Below are positions 46,524 to 55,551 of a stretch of DNA of 64,000 bases, one piece after another. The position numbers were made by a program, and so were the translations under genes. The DNA comes from Acetobacter conturbans (GTDB lineage: Bacteria; Pseudomonadota; Alphaproteobacteria; Acetobacterales; Acetobacteraceae): contig NZ_WOSY01000007.1 in assembly GCF_011516755.1 (NCBI RefSeq), positions 124,001-188,000 of the forward strand, written 5' to 3'. The first letter of the stretch is position 1. The number at the start of each line of letters is the position of its first letter. The notes under the pieces were generated by a model. It made no database searches, was not told the DNA's origin, and was given only the letters and a program-made list of their open reading frames with translations.

Positions 46524-46913
46524 TTATGCGCTGGCCTTGGCGGCCGGACCCGTGTCACGAGCGCGCTCGGCAATACGAGCGGACTTACCGCTACGGCCAC
46601 GCAGGTAATACAGCTTCGCGCGACGCACCTTACCGCGACGGATCACCTTGATCTCGGCGATGGTCGGCGCATACAGCGGGAACACACGCTCCACGCCTTC
46701 ACCATTGGAGATCTTGCGAACCGTGAAGTTGCTGTTCAGGCCCTTGTTGGAACGGGCGATGACAACGCCTTCGTAAGCCTGAACGCGCTCGCGCTCGCCT
46801 TCCTTGACGCGGACGGACACGCGGACGGTGTCGCCGGCCTGGAAAACAGGCACTTCACGAATGGCGGTGAGGCGCACGATTTCGTCGGCCTCGTACTGCT
46901 GGATGATGTTCAT
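46524..46913 (-). CDS. rplS: 50S ribosomal protein L19
   Basis: Ribosomal protein (129 aa) at the 30S-50S interface. It shows [26 protein letters not shown] near residues 25-50 and the basic C-terminus [19 protein letters not shown], as in all L19 proteins, plus a short Ala/Lys tail. The start [11 protein letters not shown] overlaps the trmD stop in ATGA (46910-46913). It is the last gene of the ffh-rpsP-rimM-trmD-rplS series. Confidence 0.97.
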   Translation of the reverse strand: MNIIQQYEADEIVRLTAIREVPVFQAGDTVRVSVRVKEGERERVQAYEGVVIARSNKGLNSNFTVRKISNGEGVERVFPLYAPTIAEIKVIRRGKVRRAKLYYLRGRSGKSARIAERARDTGPAAKASA

Positions 46914-47638
46914 AGGGACTGTCCTTCCTGAACGGATGGTCTGGAACTGTGCGACAGATGAGCTGCCCACAGGTCGGGCCGACGCTCGCGCGTGACCCGC
47001 TCGGATTGTTCGCGCCGCCAGCGGGCGATGGCCGCGTGATTTCCGGACAGAAGGACGTCCGGCACCGAGCGGCCCTGCCATTCGGCGGGGCGGGTATAGT
47101 GAGGATATTCAAGAAGACCGTCGGAGAAGCTTTCCTCGACACCACTTTCCGCAGAACCCATGACGCCGGGTAGCAGCCGCACGCAGGCATCCAGCAGCAC
47201 CAGTGCCGCCGTTTCCCCGCCTGAAAGCACATAATCGCCGATCGAGACCTGCTCGATGGCGCGTGCTTCCAGAACGCGTTCGTCCACACCTTCGTAACGC
47301 CCGCACAGCAGGGTCACACCCGGCCCCGCCGCGTAACGACGGATATCGGCCTGCGCCAGCGGGCGACCGCGCGGGGTCAGATAGACGCACGGAGCGCCAT
47401 CTTGCCGCGAGACCGACTCAAGGGCCGTGTCCACCACATCCGCACGCATCACCATGCCCGCACCACCCCCGAAAGGTGTGTCGTCCACGGCGTTGTGACG
47501 TCCGAGCCCAAAAGCCCGCAGGTCGCGCACGTCGCAGTTCCAAGTGCCGCTCTCCAGCGCGCGTCCGGCCAGTGACTGACCGAGCGGGCCGGGAAACATC
47601 TCCGGGAACAGGGTGATGATCGTCGCCGTCCAGCTCAT
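46910..47638 (-). CDS. trmD: tRNA (guanine-37 N1)-methyltransferase
   Basis: SPOUT methyltransferase (242 aa) that puts m1G at position 37 of tRNAs reading CCN, CUN and CGG codons, preventing frameshifts. The SAM knot is visible as GDYVLSGGE followed by a Leu-rich helix near residue 140, after [27 protein letters not shown] near residue 52 is the other conserved block. Its start and stop both overlap neighbours by 4 bases (rimM and rplS), indicating tight coupling. Confidence 0.97.
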   Translation of the reverse strand: MSWTATIITLFPEMFPGPLGQSLAGRALESGTWNCDVRDLRAFGLGRHNAVDDTPFGGGAGMVMRADVVDTALESVSRQDGAPCVYLTPRGRPLAQADIRRYAAGPGVTLLCGRYEGVDERVLEARAIEQVSIGDYVLSGGETAALVLLDACVRLLPGVMGSAESGVEESFSDGLLEYPHYTRPAEWQGRSVPDVLLSGNHAAIARWRREQSERVTRERRPDLWAAHLSHSSRPSVQEGQSL

Positions 47639-48159
47639 GCGGCACTTCCCTTCGGCGCGTGTTCTTCCTCACCGATCACCTCTATCGGACGCACGATGGT
47701 CGCGCGGCGATTGGGGAAATCGAGTTCGGGTACACACACCTTGGTAAATGGCACGATCAGCCCGGTATCGAGTTCGAGACTCGTTCCCGCGCCATAATCA
47801 TGCACCGTGACAATCCGCCCGAGCGAAGCACCGTCTTCCACAGCATCCAGACCAATCAGGTCACTGTGATAGAACTCGTCTTCGTCAGGTTCCGGCAGCA
47901 TGTCACGGCCGACATAGAGCTTGCGGTTGACCAGCGCCTGTGCCGCCGTCCGGTCTGCGAGCGGGTTTCCCTGCGCATCGCGCAGTTCCGCCACGCCGCC
48001 CGAACGCCAGCTCAGGGTCCAGCGATCGCCATGATCGTCAGTCAGCACCCCATAGGAGACAAGGGAAGCCTCGTCGGCGACGCCGCTGTGCACGTGCACA
48101 AGCCCGCGCACACCGTGCGGCCTCCCTATAACTCCGATCTGGATAAGTCTGTCTGTCAT
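47635..48159 (-). CDS. rimM: 16S rRNA processing protein RimM
   Basis: Assembly factor (174 aa) for the 30S head; it binds S19. The N-terminal RimM domain begins [20 protein letters not shown], and the C-terminal PRC-barrel includes [12 protein letters not shown] and [13 protein letters not shown]. The order rpsP-rimM-trmD-rplS is the common bacterial arrangement. It begins 30 bases after rpsP. Confidence 0.95.
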   Translation of the reverse strand: MTDRLIQIGVIGRPHGVRGLVHVHSGVADEASLVSYGVLTDDHGDRWTLSWRSGGVAELRDAQGNPLADRTAAQALVNRKLYVGRDMLPEPDEDEFYHSDLIGLDAVEDGASLGRIVTVHDYGAGTSLELDTGLIVPFTKVCVPELDFPNRRATIVRPIEVIGEEEHAPKGSAA

Positions 48160-48189
48160 GGCAAGAAAGCGTCTTCCGGTCTTTCAGCT

Positions 48190-48540
48190 TCAGGCTGCGG
48201 CAGCAGCTGCGGCAGCGGCAGCTTTCGCACGCTCCTGAGCTTTCTTCTTCGGCGCGGCCTGCTTCGGCTGCTCGTTCCAGGTCGGTTTCGCGATCAGGCC
48301 GGCATTGCCGAGGAAGCGAGCGACACGGTCTGTCGGCTGAGCGCCCTGCGACAGCCAGTGCGCGATGCGCTCGTTCGTCAGCTTCACACGCTCGGCGTGA
48401 TCGGACGGCAGCATCGGGTTGTACGCGCCAACCTTCTCGATGAAGCGGCCATCGCGCGGCGAACGGCTGTCGGCAATCACGATGTGATAATAAGGACGCT
48501 TCTTCGCACCAGCACGGGCAAGACGGATCTTAAGGCTCAT
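48190..48540 (-). CDS. rpsP: 30S ribosomal protein S16 with poly-alanine tail
   Basis: S16 (116 aa) has the standard core: [35 protein letters not shown] and a C-terminal [15 protein letters not shown]. After residue 90 there is a basic linker ([14 protein letters not shown]) and a run of ten Ala (107-116), encoded by repeated GCN codons. Alphaproteobacterial S16 often carries Ala/Lys tails, but the pure Ala run may vary in length. It lies 48 bases after ffh. Confidence 0.96.
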   Translation of the reverse strand: MSLKIRLARAGAKKRPYYHIVIADSRSPRDGRFIEKVGAYNPMLPSDHAERVKLTNERIAHWLSQGAQPTDRVARFLGNAGLIAKPTWNEQPKQAAPKKKAQERAKAAAAAAAAAA

Positions 48541-48588
48541 TCAACTACTCCGGATAAAGCCAGAAAAACAAAAAAAGACGAGGGCAGG

Positions 48589-50001
48589 TCAGCCGAAAGG
48601 AGGCCGGCCACCGGGGCCACCAGGGAAACCACCAGGGCCTCCCGGCATGCCGCCCCCGGACATGAGCGCGGATGCCTGACGCATCAGGCCTTTCAGCCCG
48701 AGCTTGTTGACCCGCTTCATCATGGTGGACATGTCATCGAACTGCTTGAGCAGCTTGTTGACGTCCTGAACTGTGCTTCCGGACCCGGCGGCAATACGCT
48801 TCTTGCGCGACGCTTTGATGATGTCGGGCGTCTTACGCTCCGCCTTGGTCATGGAAGAAATGATGGCCTGATGCTTCTTGAAGATCGTGGTGTCGAGCTT
48901 CTTCTCGTCAACCATGTCCTTCAGCTTGCCCATACCCGGCAACATTCCGAGAATGCCGGAAATCGAGCCCATCTTCTGGATCTGCCCGATCTGCGCAACA
49001 TAATCGTCGAGATCGAACTTGCCGGCCATCATCTTCTTGGCCAGCCGCTCTCCCTCTTCCTGATCGAGCGTATCGGCGGCTTTCTCGACCAGTCCGGCGA
49101 TATCGCCGAGGCCAAGGATGCGGCCTGCGACGCGCTCAGGATGGAACTCCTCCAGCGCGTCCAGCTTCTCGCCAGAACCGGTCAACTTGATCGGTGCACC
49201 GGTGATCGCACGCATGGACAGCGCGGCGCCACCACGAGCGTCACCATCCATACGGGTCATGACGACACCGGACACACCAACAGCTTCGTTGAAGAGCTTG
49301 GCTGTATTGACCGCGTCCTGGCCCGTCATCGCATCGACAACGAGCAACGTTTCCGCAGGGTGGGTCACGTCACGGATCTGACGGACTTCGTCCATCAGGG
49401 CTTCGTCGATGGACAGACGGCCCGCCGTATCGAGGATAACGACGTCGTAGCCTTCGCGACGCGCCGTATCCATTGCCCGCGTGGCGATCTCGACCGGCGT
49501 CTGCCCCGCAACGATCGGCAGCGAGGCCACTTTTGCGCGCTCGGCAAGCTGCTGAAGCTGGAGCTGTGCGGCGGGACGCTGCGTATCGAGCGAAGCCAGC
49601 AGCACCTTCTTGCGCTCGCGGGTCGCGAGACGCAGGGCGATCTTGCCGGAAGTGGTCGTCTTGCCGGAGCCCTGAAGACCAACCATCAGGATCGGCACGG
49701 GCGGTGCGGCGTTCAGGTTCAGGGGAACAGCGCCAGCGCCACCGAGGGCGTCGATCAGCGCATCATTGACGATCTTGGCGACAGCCTGACCGGGAGAGAT
49801 GCTTTCCAGCACCTCCGCGCCGACCGAGCGCTCCTTGACCTTATTAACGAAGTCCTTGACGACCGGCAGCGCGACGTCCGCCTCCAGCATCGCCAGCCGA
49901 ACCTCGCGCATGGCTTCCGCAACGTCGGCCTCGGTCAGCGCGCCACGCTTGCCGAGATCACCAATAACGCCGGAAAACTTGTCGGACAGAGATTCGAACA
50001 A
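48589..50001 (-). CDS. ffh: Signal recognition particle GTPase Ffh
   Basis: SRP54 homologue (470 aa) that binds signal peptides of membrane proteins and the 4.5S RNA. The N domain opens FESLSDKFSGVIG; the G domain has GLQGSGKTTTSGKIA, DTAGRLSIDEALMDE and TRMDGDARGGAA; the M domain has Met-rich ILGMLPGMGKLKDM and the RNA-binding GSGSTVQDVNKLLKQF, ending in a Gly/Pro tail. TTG 50001 is chosen because family members start there; GTG 50031 would add ten residues. Neither has a strong Shine-Dalgarno site. Confidence 0.95.
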   Translation of the reverse strand: MFESLSDKFSGVIGDLGKRGALTEADVAEAMREVRLAMLEADVALPVVKDFVNKVKERSVGAEVLESISPGQAVAKIVNDALIDALGGAGAVPLNLNAAPPVPILMVGLQGSGKTTTSGKIALRLATRERKKVLLASLDTQRPAAQLQLQQLAERAKVASLPIVAGQTPVEIATRAMDTARREGYDVVILDTAGRLSIDEALMDEVRQIRDVTHPAETLLVVDAMTGQDAVNTAKLFNEAVGVSGVVMTRMDGDARGGAALSMRAITGAPIKLTGSGEKLDALEEFHPERVAGRILGLGDIAGLVEKAADTLDQEEGERLAKKMMAGKFDLDDYVAQIGQIQKMGSISGILGMLPGMGKLKDMVDEKKLDTTIFKKHQAIISSMTKAERKTPDIIKASRKKRIAAGSGSTVQDVNKLLKQFDDMSTMMKRVNKLGLKGLMRQASALMSGGGMPGGPGGFPGGPGGRPPFG

Positions 50002-50185
50002 GAACCGTTTCCCCAAAAGAATACGCGCCACTGCGCGAGCACTCGCGAGGTGGCGTGACTTATGTGTGGGCTATGCTCCTACGCGCCAGCGCGATGGGAG
50101 TCAAACTGAATCGGGACTCAGGGAGAAACGAGGATCTTCAACCCGAGCCGCGAAAGGCGGTGCGTCAGGCAACCGCACCTCTGTA

Positions 50186-50210
50186 GGGTCGGGACCAAAG
50201 GCCCCAACCC
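50186..50210 (-). terminator. Hairpin after gabD
   Basis: GGGTCGGG (50186-50193) pairs with the CCCCAACCC segment (50202-50210) with a G-T pair, 17 bases past the gabD stop. No T-run is seen, so it may be only a 3'-end structure. Confidence 0.35.
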
Positions 50211-50226
50211 CCGTTTTAGCGAACGA

Positions 50227-51687
50227 TCAGAACTTCAGTCCCGCCATGTGCATCGCCTTGACCTCAAGGAACTCGTCAATGCCTTCCGCGCCGCCCTCCC
50301 GCCCGAGCCCGGACTGCTTCACGCCTCCGAACGGTGCGCTCTCCATGGAGACAAGCCCCGTATTGACGCCGACCATGCCATATTCCAGTGCCTCGCCAAC
50401 GCGCCATGCACGGGCCATGTCGGAGGTAAAGAAGTAGCTGGCCAGACCAAACGGCGTGTCATTGGCCTTGCGGATAGCCTCTGCTTCATCACTGAATTTG
50501 AAGATCGGCATCAGCGGACCGAAAGTCTCTTCGCTGAAGACCCGCATATCGGTGGTCACGCCTTCCAGTACGACCGGCGTAACGAAATTGCCGTTTATTT
50601 CCAACGGGGCGCTGACACAGATGGCACCTTTGGACAGCGCATCCTCAACATGATCGCGCACTTTCTTCACGGCGGCCTCGTTGATGAGCGGTCCCATCGT
50701 GACTCCGTCCTCAAGTCCGTTGCCGACCTTGAATTTGGCGACTTCCTCCTTCATGCGGGCGACGAAACGGTCGTGGATACCGTCCTGCACGAAGATCCGG
50801 TTGGCACACACACAGGTCTGACCGGCATTACGGAATTTGCTGGCGAGAGCCCCCGCGACGGCGGTTTCAAGATCGGCGTCATCGAAGACGATGAACGGTG
50901 CGTTGCCGCCGAGCTCCAGGCTCAGGCGCTTGATGGTGCCAGCCGACTGACGCATCAGCAGCGCCCCGACATGGGTGGAACCCGTGAAGGACAGCTTGCG
51001 CACGATCGGACTTGACGTCAGTTCGGGGCCGATTTCCTTCGCATCGCCGGTGACGAGCGAGAACAGCCCCTTCGGCAGACCAGCGCGCTCGCCCAGCACG
51101 GCGAGAGCCAGCGCGGAATAAGGGGTCAGTTCGGACGGCTTGAGCACCATGCTGCATCCGGCGGCGAACGCCGGGCCGCATTTGCGGGTGATCATGGCGT
51201 TGGGGAAGTTCCACGGCGTGATGGCGGCGGTGGTGCCGACCGGCTGCTTCACGGTGAGAACGCGGCGGTCTTTCTGGTTGGGGGTAATGACCGCCCCGTT
51301 AATGCGACGCGCCTCCTCGGCGAACCATTTGAGGAAGGAAGCGCCGTATTTCACTTCCCCCCGGGCCTCGGCAAGAGGCTTACCCTGCTCGACGGTCATG
51401 ATAAGGGCGAGATCGTCGATATTGGCAAGGATCAGGTCATACCACGCCATGAGAATGTCGGCGCGCTCTCCGGGAGAGGAGGTCTTCCATTTCCCCTGCG
51501 CCCGGTCGGCCGCTTCAATGGCTCGCTGCGTTTCAGCGGCTGTGCAGGCCGGGATCGTGCCGATGGTCTCGCCGGTAGCGGGATTGGTGACGGAGAGCGT
51601 CTTACCGGAAGCGGAGGCCATCCATTCGCCGGCGATGTAGGCCTGTTCCCGGAAGAGGGACGGATCGGCAAGGTTGGCGATGGACAT
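50227..51687 (-). CDS. gabD: NAD(P)-dependent succinate-semialdehyde dehydrogenase
   Basis: Aldehyde dehydrogenase (486 aa) that oxidises succinate semialdehyde to succinate. The catalytic Cys is C292 in NAGQTCVCANR, with a second Cys two residues on, as in GabD; the general base Glu is in LELGGNAP. ITPWNFPNAMITRK near residue 160 holds the substrate-positioning Asn, and FTGSTHVG the Rossmann Gly motif. The subgroup is GabD-like, though glutarate semialdehyde is also possible. No gabT is adjacent. It reads toward ffh. Confidence 0.87.
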   Translation of the reverse strand: MSIANLADPSLFREQAYIAGEWMASASGKTLSVTNPATGETIGTIPACTAAETQRAIEAADRAQGKWKTSSPGERADILMAWYDLILANIDDLALIMTVEQGKPLAEARGEVKYGASFLKWFAEEARRINGAVITPNQKDRRVLTVKQPVGTTAAITPWNFPNAMITRKCGPAFAAGCSMVLKPSELTPYSALALAVLGERAGLPKGLFSLVTGDAKEIGPELTSSPIVRKLSFTGSTHVGALLMRQSAGTIKRLSLELGGNAPFIVFDDADLETAVAGALASKFRNAGQTCVCANRIFVQDGIHDRFVARMKEEVAKFKVGNGLEDGVTMGPLINEAAVKKVRDHVEDALSKGAICVSAPLEINGNFVTPVVLEGVTTDMRVFSEETFGPLMPIFKFSDEAEAIRKANDTPFGLASYFFTSDMARAWRVGEALEYGMVGVNTGLVSMESAPFGGVKQSGLGREGGAEGIDEFLEVKAMHMAGLKF

Positions 51688-51822
51688 GGATAGCCTCCGT
51701 TGAGTGGTGCTCTGTTAAACTACTCGCACGTCATATCACCCGGAATGCTGGCGATCCATCTGGAGCTTATGCACCGTCCGCCGCCTCGACTTACAGGCTG
51801 CCTGATGGCCGGAAGAGCAACT

Positions 51823-52593
51823 TCAATCCAGCGTGATCATCACCGGCACATGATCGGATGGCTGCTGCATGGCCCGCTCCTCCCGGTCAGGGGCGGCGCT
51901 GGTCAGACGTTCGGCCACGCGGGGTGAAAGCAGCAGATGGTCGATGCGCAGCCCGAGATCGCGGTGGAAAGCACCGGCCTGATAGTCCCAGAAGGTATAG
52001 ATCGTCTCATCGGGATGCAGGGCGCGGACGGCGTCCGTCAGTCCAAGCCAGAGCAGCCTGCGGAACGCAGCGCGACTTTCCGGACGAACGAGCGCGTCCG
52101 TCGGTGGCAGAGCCCCCGGCGCAAAATCGCGATCCGTTGGGCAGACATTGTAATCCCCGGCAAGGATGAAGTCCCTGCCTTCCCGCAGCATGACGGCGGC
52201 ATGGCGCTCAAGGGCGTCGAAAAATTCCAGCTTGCCCTGAAATCCCGCCGCACCACCGGAATTGCCATTGGGAAGATACAGGTCGCCGACCGTCAGGGTT
52301 CCCAGCCGCACCTCGATATAGCGGGCTGGCGGTTCCGGATCGTTGAGACCCGGGAGGCTGCGGGCAAGAACGTCAACCGGCTGGCGGGACAGAATCGCAA
52401 CGCCATTATAGGATTTCTGCCCCACGACGTTGCACACATAACCTGCATCTTCAAAGACCTGCGCCGGAAACTGGTGCGCCTCGCACTTGGTTTCCTGCAA
52501 CAGCAGCAGGTCAGGCTCATTGCGCTTCAGCCAGTCGAGCACATGCGTCTGGCGCTGACGGATGGAATTGACGTTCCAGGTCGCAATCTTCAT
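51823..52593 (-). CDS. xth: Exodeoxyribonuclease III
   Basis: AP endonuclease/3'-exonuclease (256 aa) of base-excision repair. The metal site is complete: TWNVNSIRQR (Asn), LLQETKCE (Glu), AGDYNVCPTDRD (Asp, Asn) and QPSDHVPVM (Asp, His) at the end. TFWDYQAGAFHRDLGLRIDHLLLSP is the ExoIII-type loop. It lies alone, about 135 bases before gabD. Confidence 0.95.
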   Translation of the reverse strand: MKIATWNVNSIRQRQTHVLDWLKRNEPDLLLLQETKCEAHQFPAQVFEDAGYVCNVVGQKSYNGVAILSRQPVDVLARSLPGLNDPEPPARYIEVRLGTLTVGDLYLPNGNSGGAAGFQGKLEFFDALERHAAVMLREGRDFILAGDYNVCPTDRDFAPGALPPTDALVRPESRAAFRRLLWLGLTDAVRALHPDETIYTFWDYQAGAFHRDLGLRIDHLLLSPRVAERLTSAAPDREERAMQQPSDHVPVMITLD

Positions 52594-52647
52594 GGCATGA
52601 GTCGTCCTTCTGCGCGGATGCGGCTTCTTCCGGGAAAGACGTGATCG

Positions 52648-52989
52648 TCAGGCGAGAGAGAAGCTGGTGCCGCAGCCGCAGCCGGACGCGGCGTTCGGGT
52701 TGGTCACGGCGAAATGCGCGCCCATCAGCTTGTTGACATAGTCCAGTTCGCCATCATGCATAAGGTCGAGACTGGCAGGATCGACGACGACACGGATGCC
52801 GTGCGTGGCGATGACAAGGTCATCGGGCGCGACCTCCGCATCCAGCCGGAACTCATACTGGAAGCCATTGCACCCGCCCGCCGACACGGCAACGCGCAGC
52901 GCCGGGACAGGAGTGATGTCGCCTTTGCCGGAGATGATTTCGGCAATGCGTTTCGCGGCGGCGTCGGAGACGGAAAAGCTCTGGGTCAT
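52648..52989 (-). CDS. A-type iron-sulfur carrier (ErpA/IscA-like)
   Basis: Protein of 113 aa that carries Fe-S clusters to target enzymes. The three cluster Cys are C40 (AGGCNGFQY), C104 and C106 (SGCGCGTSF), all present. It could be called erpA or iscA; the choice cannot be made from one sequence. No isc or suf genes lie beside it. The start was set at ATG 52989 because the longer frame runs through the P-II terminator. No Shine-Dalgarno site is seen, so it may be leaderless. Confidence 0.9.
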   Translation of the reverse strand: MTQSFSVSDAAAKRIAEIISGKGDITPVPALRVAVSAGGCNGFQYEFRLDAEVAPDDLVIATHGIRVVVDPASLDLMHDGELDYVNKLMGAHFAVTNPNAASGCGCGTSFSLA

Positions 52990-53061
52990 GGTATGATAAT
53001 GGGATGCGGACGACCGAATGTGAAGAGGAAGGAACGGGTCTTTGATCGGTTCCGCAAACAA

Positions 53062-53086
53062 AGATCCCGGCATCGGGCCGGGATCT
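53062..53086 (-). terminator. Terminator after the P-II gene
   Basis: A 10-bp perfect stem (53062-53071 with 53077-53086, AGATCCCGGC/GCCGGGATCT) and a 5-nt loop, followed on the minus strand by a T-rich TTTGTTTG. A second, weaker stem (TCGTTCC/GGAACGA, about 53114-53147) precedes it. It lies about 75 bases past the P-II stop. Confidence 0.65.
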
Positions 53087-53161
53087 GAAACGACATACCC
53101 GTCAGCAGGTCGTTCCAGGCAGGCAGCCTGTGCGTGGAACGATCTGGTTTAATGGGATGTG

Positions 53162-53500
53162 TCAGAGAGCCTCGTCGCCACTCTCGCGGGTACGAATACG
53201 CACTACGCGATTGAGATCGCTGACGAATATCTTGCCGTCGCCAATCTTGCCCGTATGGGCGGACTGGAGGATGGCCTCGACAACCTGATCGACCAGTGCA
53301 TCGGACGTGGCGATTTCGATCTTGATCTTGGGCAGGAAGCTGACGTGATACTCCGCGCCCCGATAGATTTCGGTCTGCCCTTTCTGACGCCCGAAACCCT
53401 TCACTTCTGACACGGTCAGGCCCTGAATGCCCAGCGGCGAAAGCGCGTCGCGGACGTCGTCGAGCTTGAAGGGCTTGATAATAGCCGTGACGAGCTTCAT
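53162..53500 (-). CDS. Nitrogen regulatory protein P-II (GlnB/GlnK)
   Basis: Signal trimer subunit of 112 aa that reports 2-oxoglutarate and ATP/ADP and is uridylylated under nitrogen shortage. The T-loop has the target Tyr at residue 51 (IYRGAEYHVSF), and the B- and C-loops are seen as TGKIGDGKIFV and VVRIRTRE. GlnB and GlnK cannot be told apart here. Neither amtB nor glnA is adjacent, which is less common. It diverges from the UbiH-type gene with a 203-bp shared promoter region. Confidence 0.94.
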   Translation of the reverse strand: MKLVTAIIKPFKLDDVRDALSPLGIQGLTVSEVKGFGRQKGQTEIYRGAEYHVSFLPKIKIEIATSDALVDQVVEAILQSAHTGKIGDGKIFVSDLNRVVRIRTRESGDEAL

Positions 53501-53703
53501 CCCAGTTCCTCTTTAGATCAGCAGAAAATTCACAACGCTGCCGTAATGGCTTTGCTCAAGGAAGCATATTGCGCGCCCCATGTCACGGGGTATGGGATGG
53601 TCCGAACGCACAAAGCATGTCATGAGTTTCCCTCCCCGCGCCCGACAATATGATAAAGTACCGGGTGCGGAAAGAAACCGCTCGATTTTGAGGAGTTGCG
53701 GGC

Positions 53704-54933
53704 ATGTCCGGCATGATGGAACCGAACGCTGGCGAAACGGTCACGGACGTCGCCGTGTGCATCATCGGGGCCGGCCCGGTGGGGGCGACGCTGGCCTGTC
53801 GACTCGCTCGTGACGGCATTGCCGTGGCAATTGTGGATCGTGCCGCCCTGTCTCCGATGGAGAACCCCGAATTCGACGGACGCGCCTATGCCATCGCGGC
53901 CGGTTCGAAAAATCTCCTCGAAGCCGCGGGCGTCTGGGAGAATCTGCCGCAGGTTGCATGTCCGATCGAGGATATCCTTGTTACGGATGGCCGCCCCGGT
54001 GAACCGCCCTCCCCGCTTTCCCTCGAATTCACCCGCGAAGATTCCAAGCAGCCTTTTGGCTGGATGGCCGAAGCCCGGGCTCTCCGCGTCGCACTCAACG
54101 CCACGCTCCATGCTTCACCGCTGATCACCCTGCTGGCCCCGACCGAAGTCTCGATCGTCCGTCGGGAAGACGGTGTGACGGTCCGCGCAACAGACGGACG
54201 CGTCGTCAACGCCCAGTTGCTCGTGGCGGCAGACGGACGCGGCAGCCGCACACGCTCGCAGGCCGGAATTCCGATTACGAAGCTCCCTTATGGGCAGAGC
54301 GGCATTGTCTGTGCCATCGCGCATGAACTGCCCCACGACAACGGAGCGCTGGAACATTTCCTGCCCGCCGGTCCCTTCGCCCAGTTGCCGATGAGTGGCA
54401 CTGAAGACCATCCTTATCTTTCCGCGATTGTGTGGAGCGAGAAAGACGCGATGGCGCAGCGTATCGCGGCTCTTCCCGACGCGGCCTTTCGACGTGAACT
54501 GCAACGCCGCATGGGCGATCGGCTGGGTGAAGTGACGCCCGTAGGGCGGCGATGGGTCTATCCTCTGTCCGCGCAATATGCCCAGCGCTACACTGACACG
54601 AGACTTGTGCTCGCTGGCGATGCCGCGCACGGCATTCATCCCATCGCCGGACAGGGTCTCAATCTCGGGTTCCGGGACGTGACCACCCTTTCCGAACTGC
54701 TGATCGCAGCGCACCAAAAAGGCGAGGATCTGGGGTCTCCTGCTCTTCTTGCCCGCTATCAGGCGCGCTGCCGTCCGACCAACATGCTGATGTTCATGGC
54801 GACCGATGCGCTTGACCGGCTGTTCAGCAACGACAATCCGGTGCTCCGTCTGGCGCGGGATGTCGGCATCGCGGCGGTTCACCGTCTGCCGCGTCTACGC
54901 AAGGCGTTCGTGAAGCACGCAATGGGCGTTTAA
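53704..54933 (+). CDS. UbiH/VisC-family FAD-dependent hydroxylase
   Basis: Predicted ubiquinone-pathway monooxygenase of 409 aa. It has the dinucleotide fold IIGAGPVGATLACRLARDG near residue 20, the mid motif ADGRGSRTRSQAGI and the second FAD motif LAGDAAHGIHPIAGQGLNLGFRD near residue 300. UbiH, UbiF, UbiI and UbiL types share these marks, so the ring position it hydroxylates is not assigned. GAGGAG lies 8 bases before the ATG. A strong terminator follows. Confidence 0.88.
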   Translation: MSGMMEPNAGETVTDVAVCIIGAGPVGATLACRLARDGIAVAIVDRAALSPMENPEFDGRAYAIAAGSKNLLEAAGVWENLPQVACPIEDILVTDGRPGEPPSPLSLEFTREDSKQPFGWMAEARALRVALNATLHASPLITLLAPTEVSIVRREDGVTVRATDGRVVNAQLLVAADGRGSRTRSQAGIPITKLPYGQSGIVCAIAHELPHDNGALEHFLPAGPFAQLPMSGTEDHPYLSAIVWSEKDAMAQRIAALPDAAFRRELQRRMGDRLGEVTPVGRRWVYPLSAQYAQRYTDTRLVLAGDAAHGIHPIAGQGLNLGFRDVTTLSELLIAAHQKGEDLGSPALLARYQARCRPTNMLMFMATDALDRLFSNDNPVLRLARDVGIAAVHRLPRLRKAFVKHAMGV

Positions 54934-54938
54934 AAAAC

Positions 54939-54987
54939 AAAAACGGTTTCTGCCGTGTCGCAAGCGACGAGGACAGAAACCGTTTTT
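54939..54987. terminator. Bidirectional terminator after the UbiH-type gene
   Basis: A 14-bp perfect stem (54939-54952 with 54974-54987) with an A-run on one side and a T-run on the other, so it works in both directions. A small GTCG/CGAC stem sits in the loop. It serves the + strand hydroxylase and the convergent small gene. Confidence 0.88.
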
Positions 54988-55057
54988 ATACAGAGTGGAA
55001 AACCGCAGAACGCTCCTGCGTCCGGATTCTTATCCGAAATAGCTCGACAAAGCCCCG

Positions 55058-55348
55058 TTAGCCCGTGAGATCCGAACGAATGCGACTGCGCGGACGACGC
55101 GGTCCTTCTTCGGTGCGCGCCGTTGTACGCTGGGCGCGGTTATCGGGCGAGGATTTCAGAGCCGGAGCAGCCGTCAGTTCGGCCTCAAGCTGGGCGATAC
55201 GTTTGCGCACGCTCTCCCGCAGGGCGGGAGCGGTGTGCGACTTCATAGACGCCAGTGTTTCCTTGAGGTCACGAAGCTGCTTCTGTTTCTCGGAAAGAGT
55301 ACGGCGGATCGGCTGGTTATCCGAAAGCTGGCCGTGAAAAGCACGCAT
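55058..55348 (-). CDS. Small coiled-coil protein of unknown function
   Basis: Hypothetical protein of 96 aa. Residues 15-60 are charged and heptad-like (KQKQLRDLKETLASMK, RKRIAQLEAEL), suggesting a coiled coil; the last 30 residues are basic, Arg- and Thr-rich. No signal peptide or membrane helix is present, and no Shine-Dalgarno site is seen. The terminator at 54939-54987 lies about 70 bases past its stop and works in its direction, which supports a real gene. Function unknown. Confidence 0.6.
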   Translation of the reverse strand: MRAFHGQLSDNQPIRRTLSEKQKQLRDLKETLASMKSHTAPALRESVRKRIAQLEAELTAAPALKSSPDNRAQRTTARTEEGPRRPRSRIRSDLTG

Positions 55349-55551
55349 GTTTCAAAACCCAATCAGGCAGGATAAAAGGACTGTCCCTCCATATCTGGCG
55401 GACAAATCCTAACAATGAATGAAGAAACAGGCTTCTCCACATAGCATTCATAACTGGCCGGTCCTGCCGACTGGCCAGAAGGGTTATGTGCAGGGCTTAT
55501 CTGTTTCCACAGAAGCAGGACGCATCAGGCTCGCCGCAAAATTCGACCGTA

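Noticed and set aside
47659..50058. A 799-codon open frame on the + strand, antisense to rimM, rpsP and ffh
   Set aside because: It mirrors three certain genes; the protein is rich in Arg, His and Gln with no family features. Such frames arise from third-position GC bias on the opposite strand.
50100..50180. A small RNA upstream of ffh based on the GGTGCG/CGCACC hairpin
   Set aside because: Only one 6-bp stem with a 9-nt loop is visible; there is no conserved SRP-RNA motif and no promoter or terminator around it.
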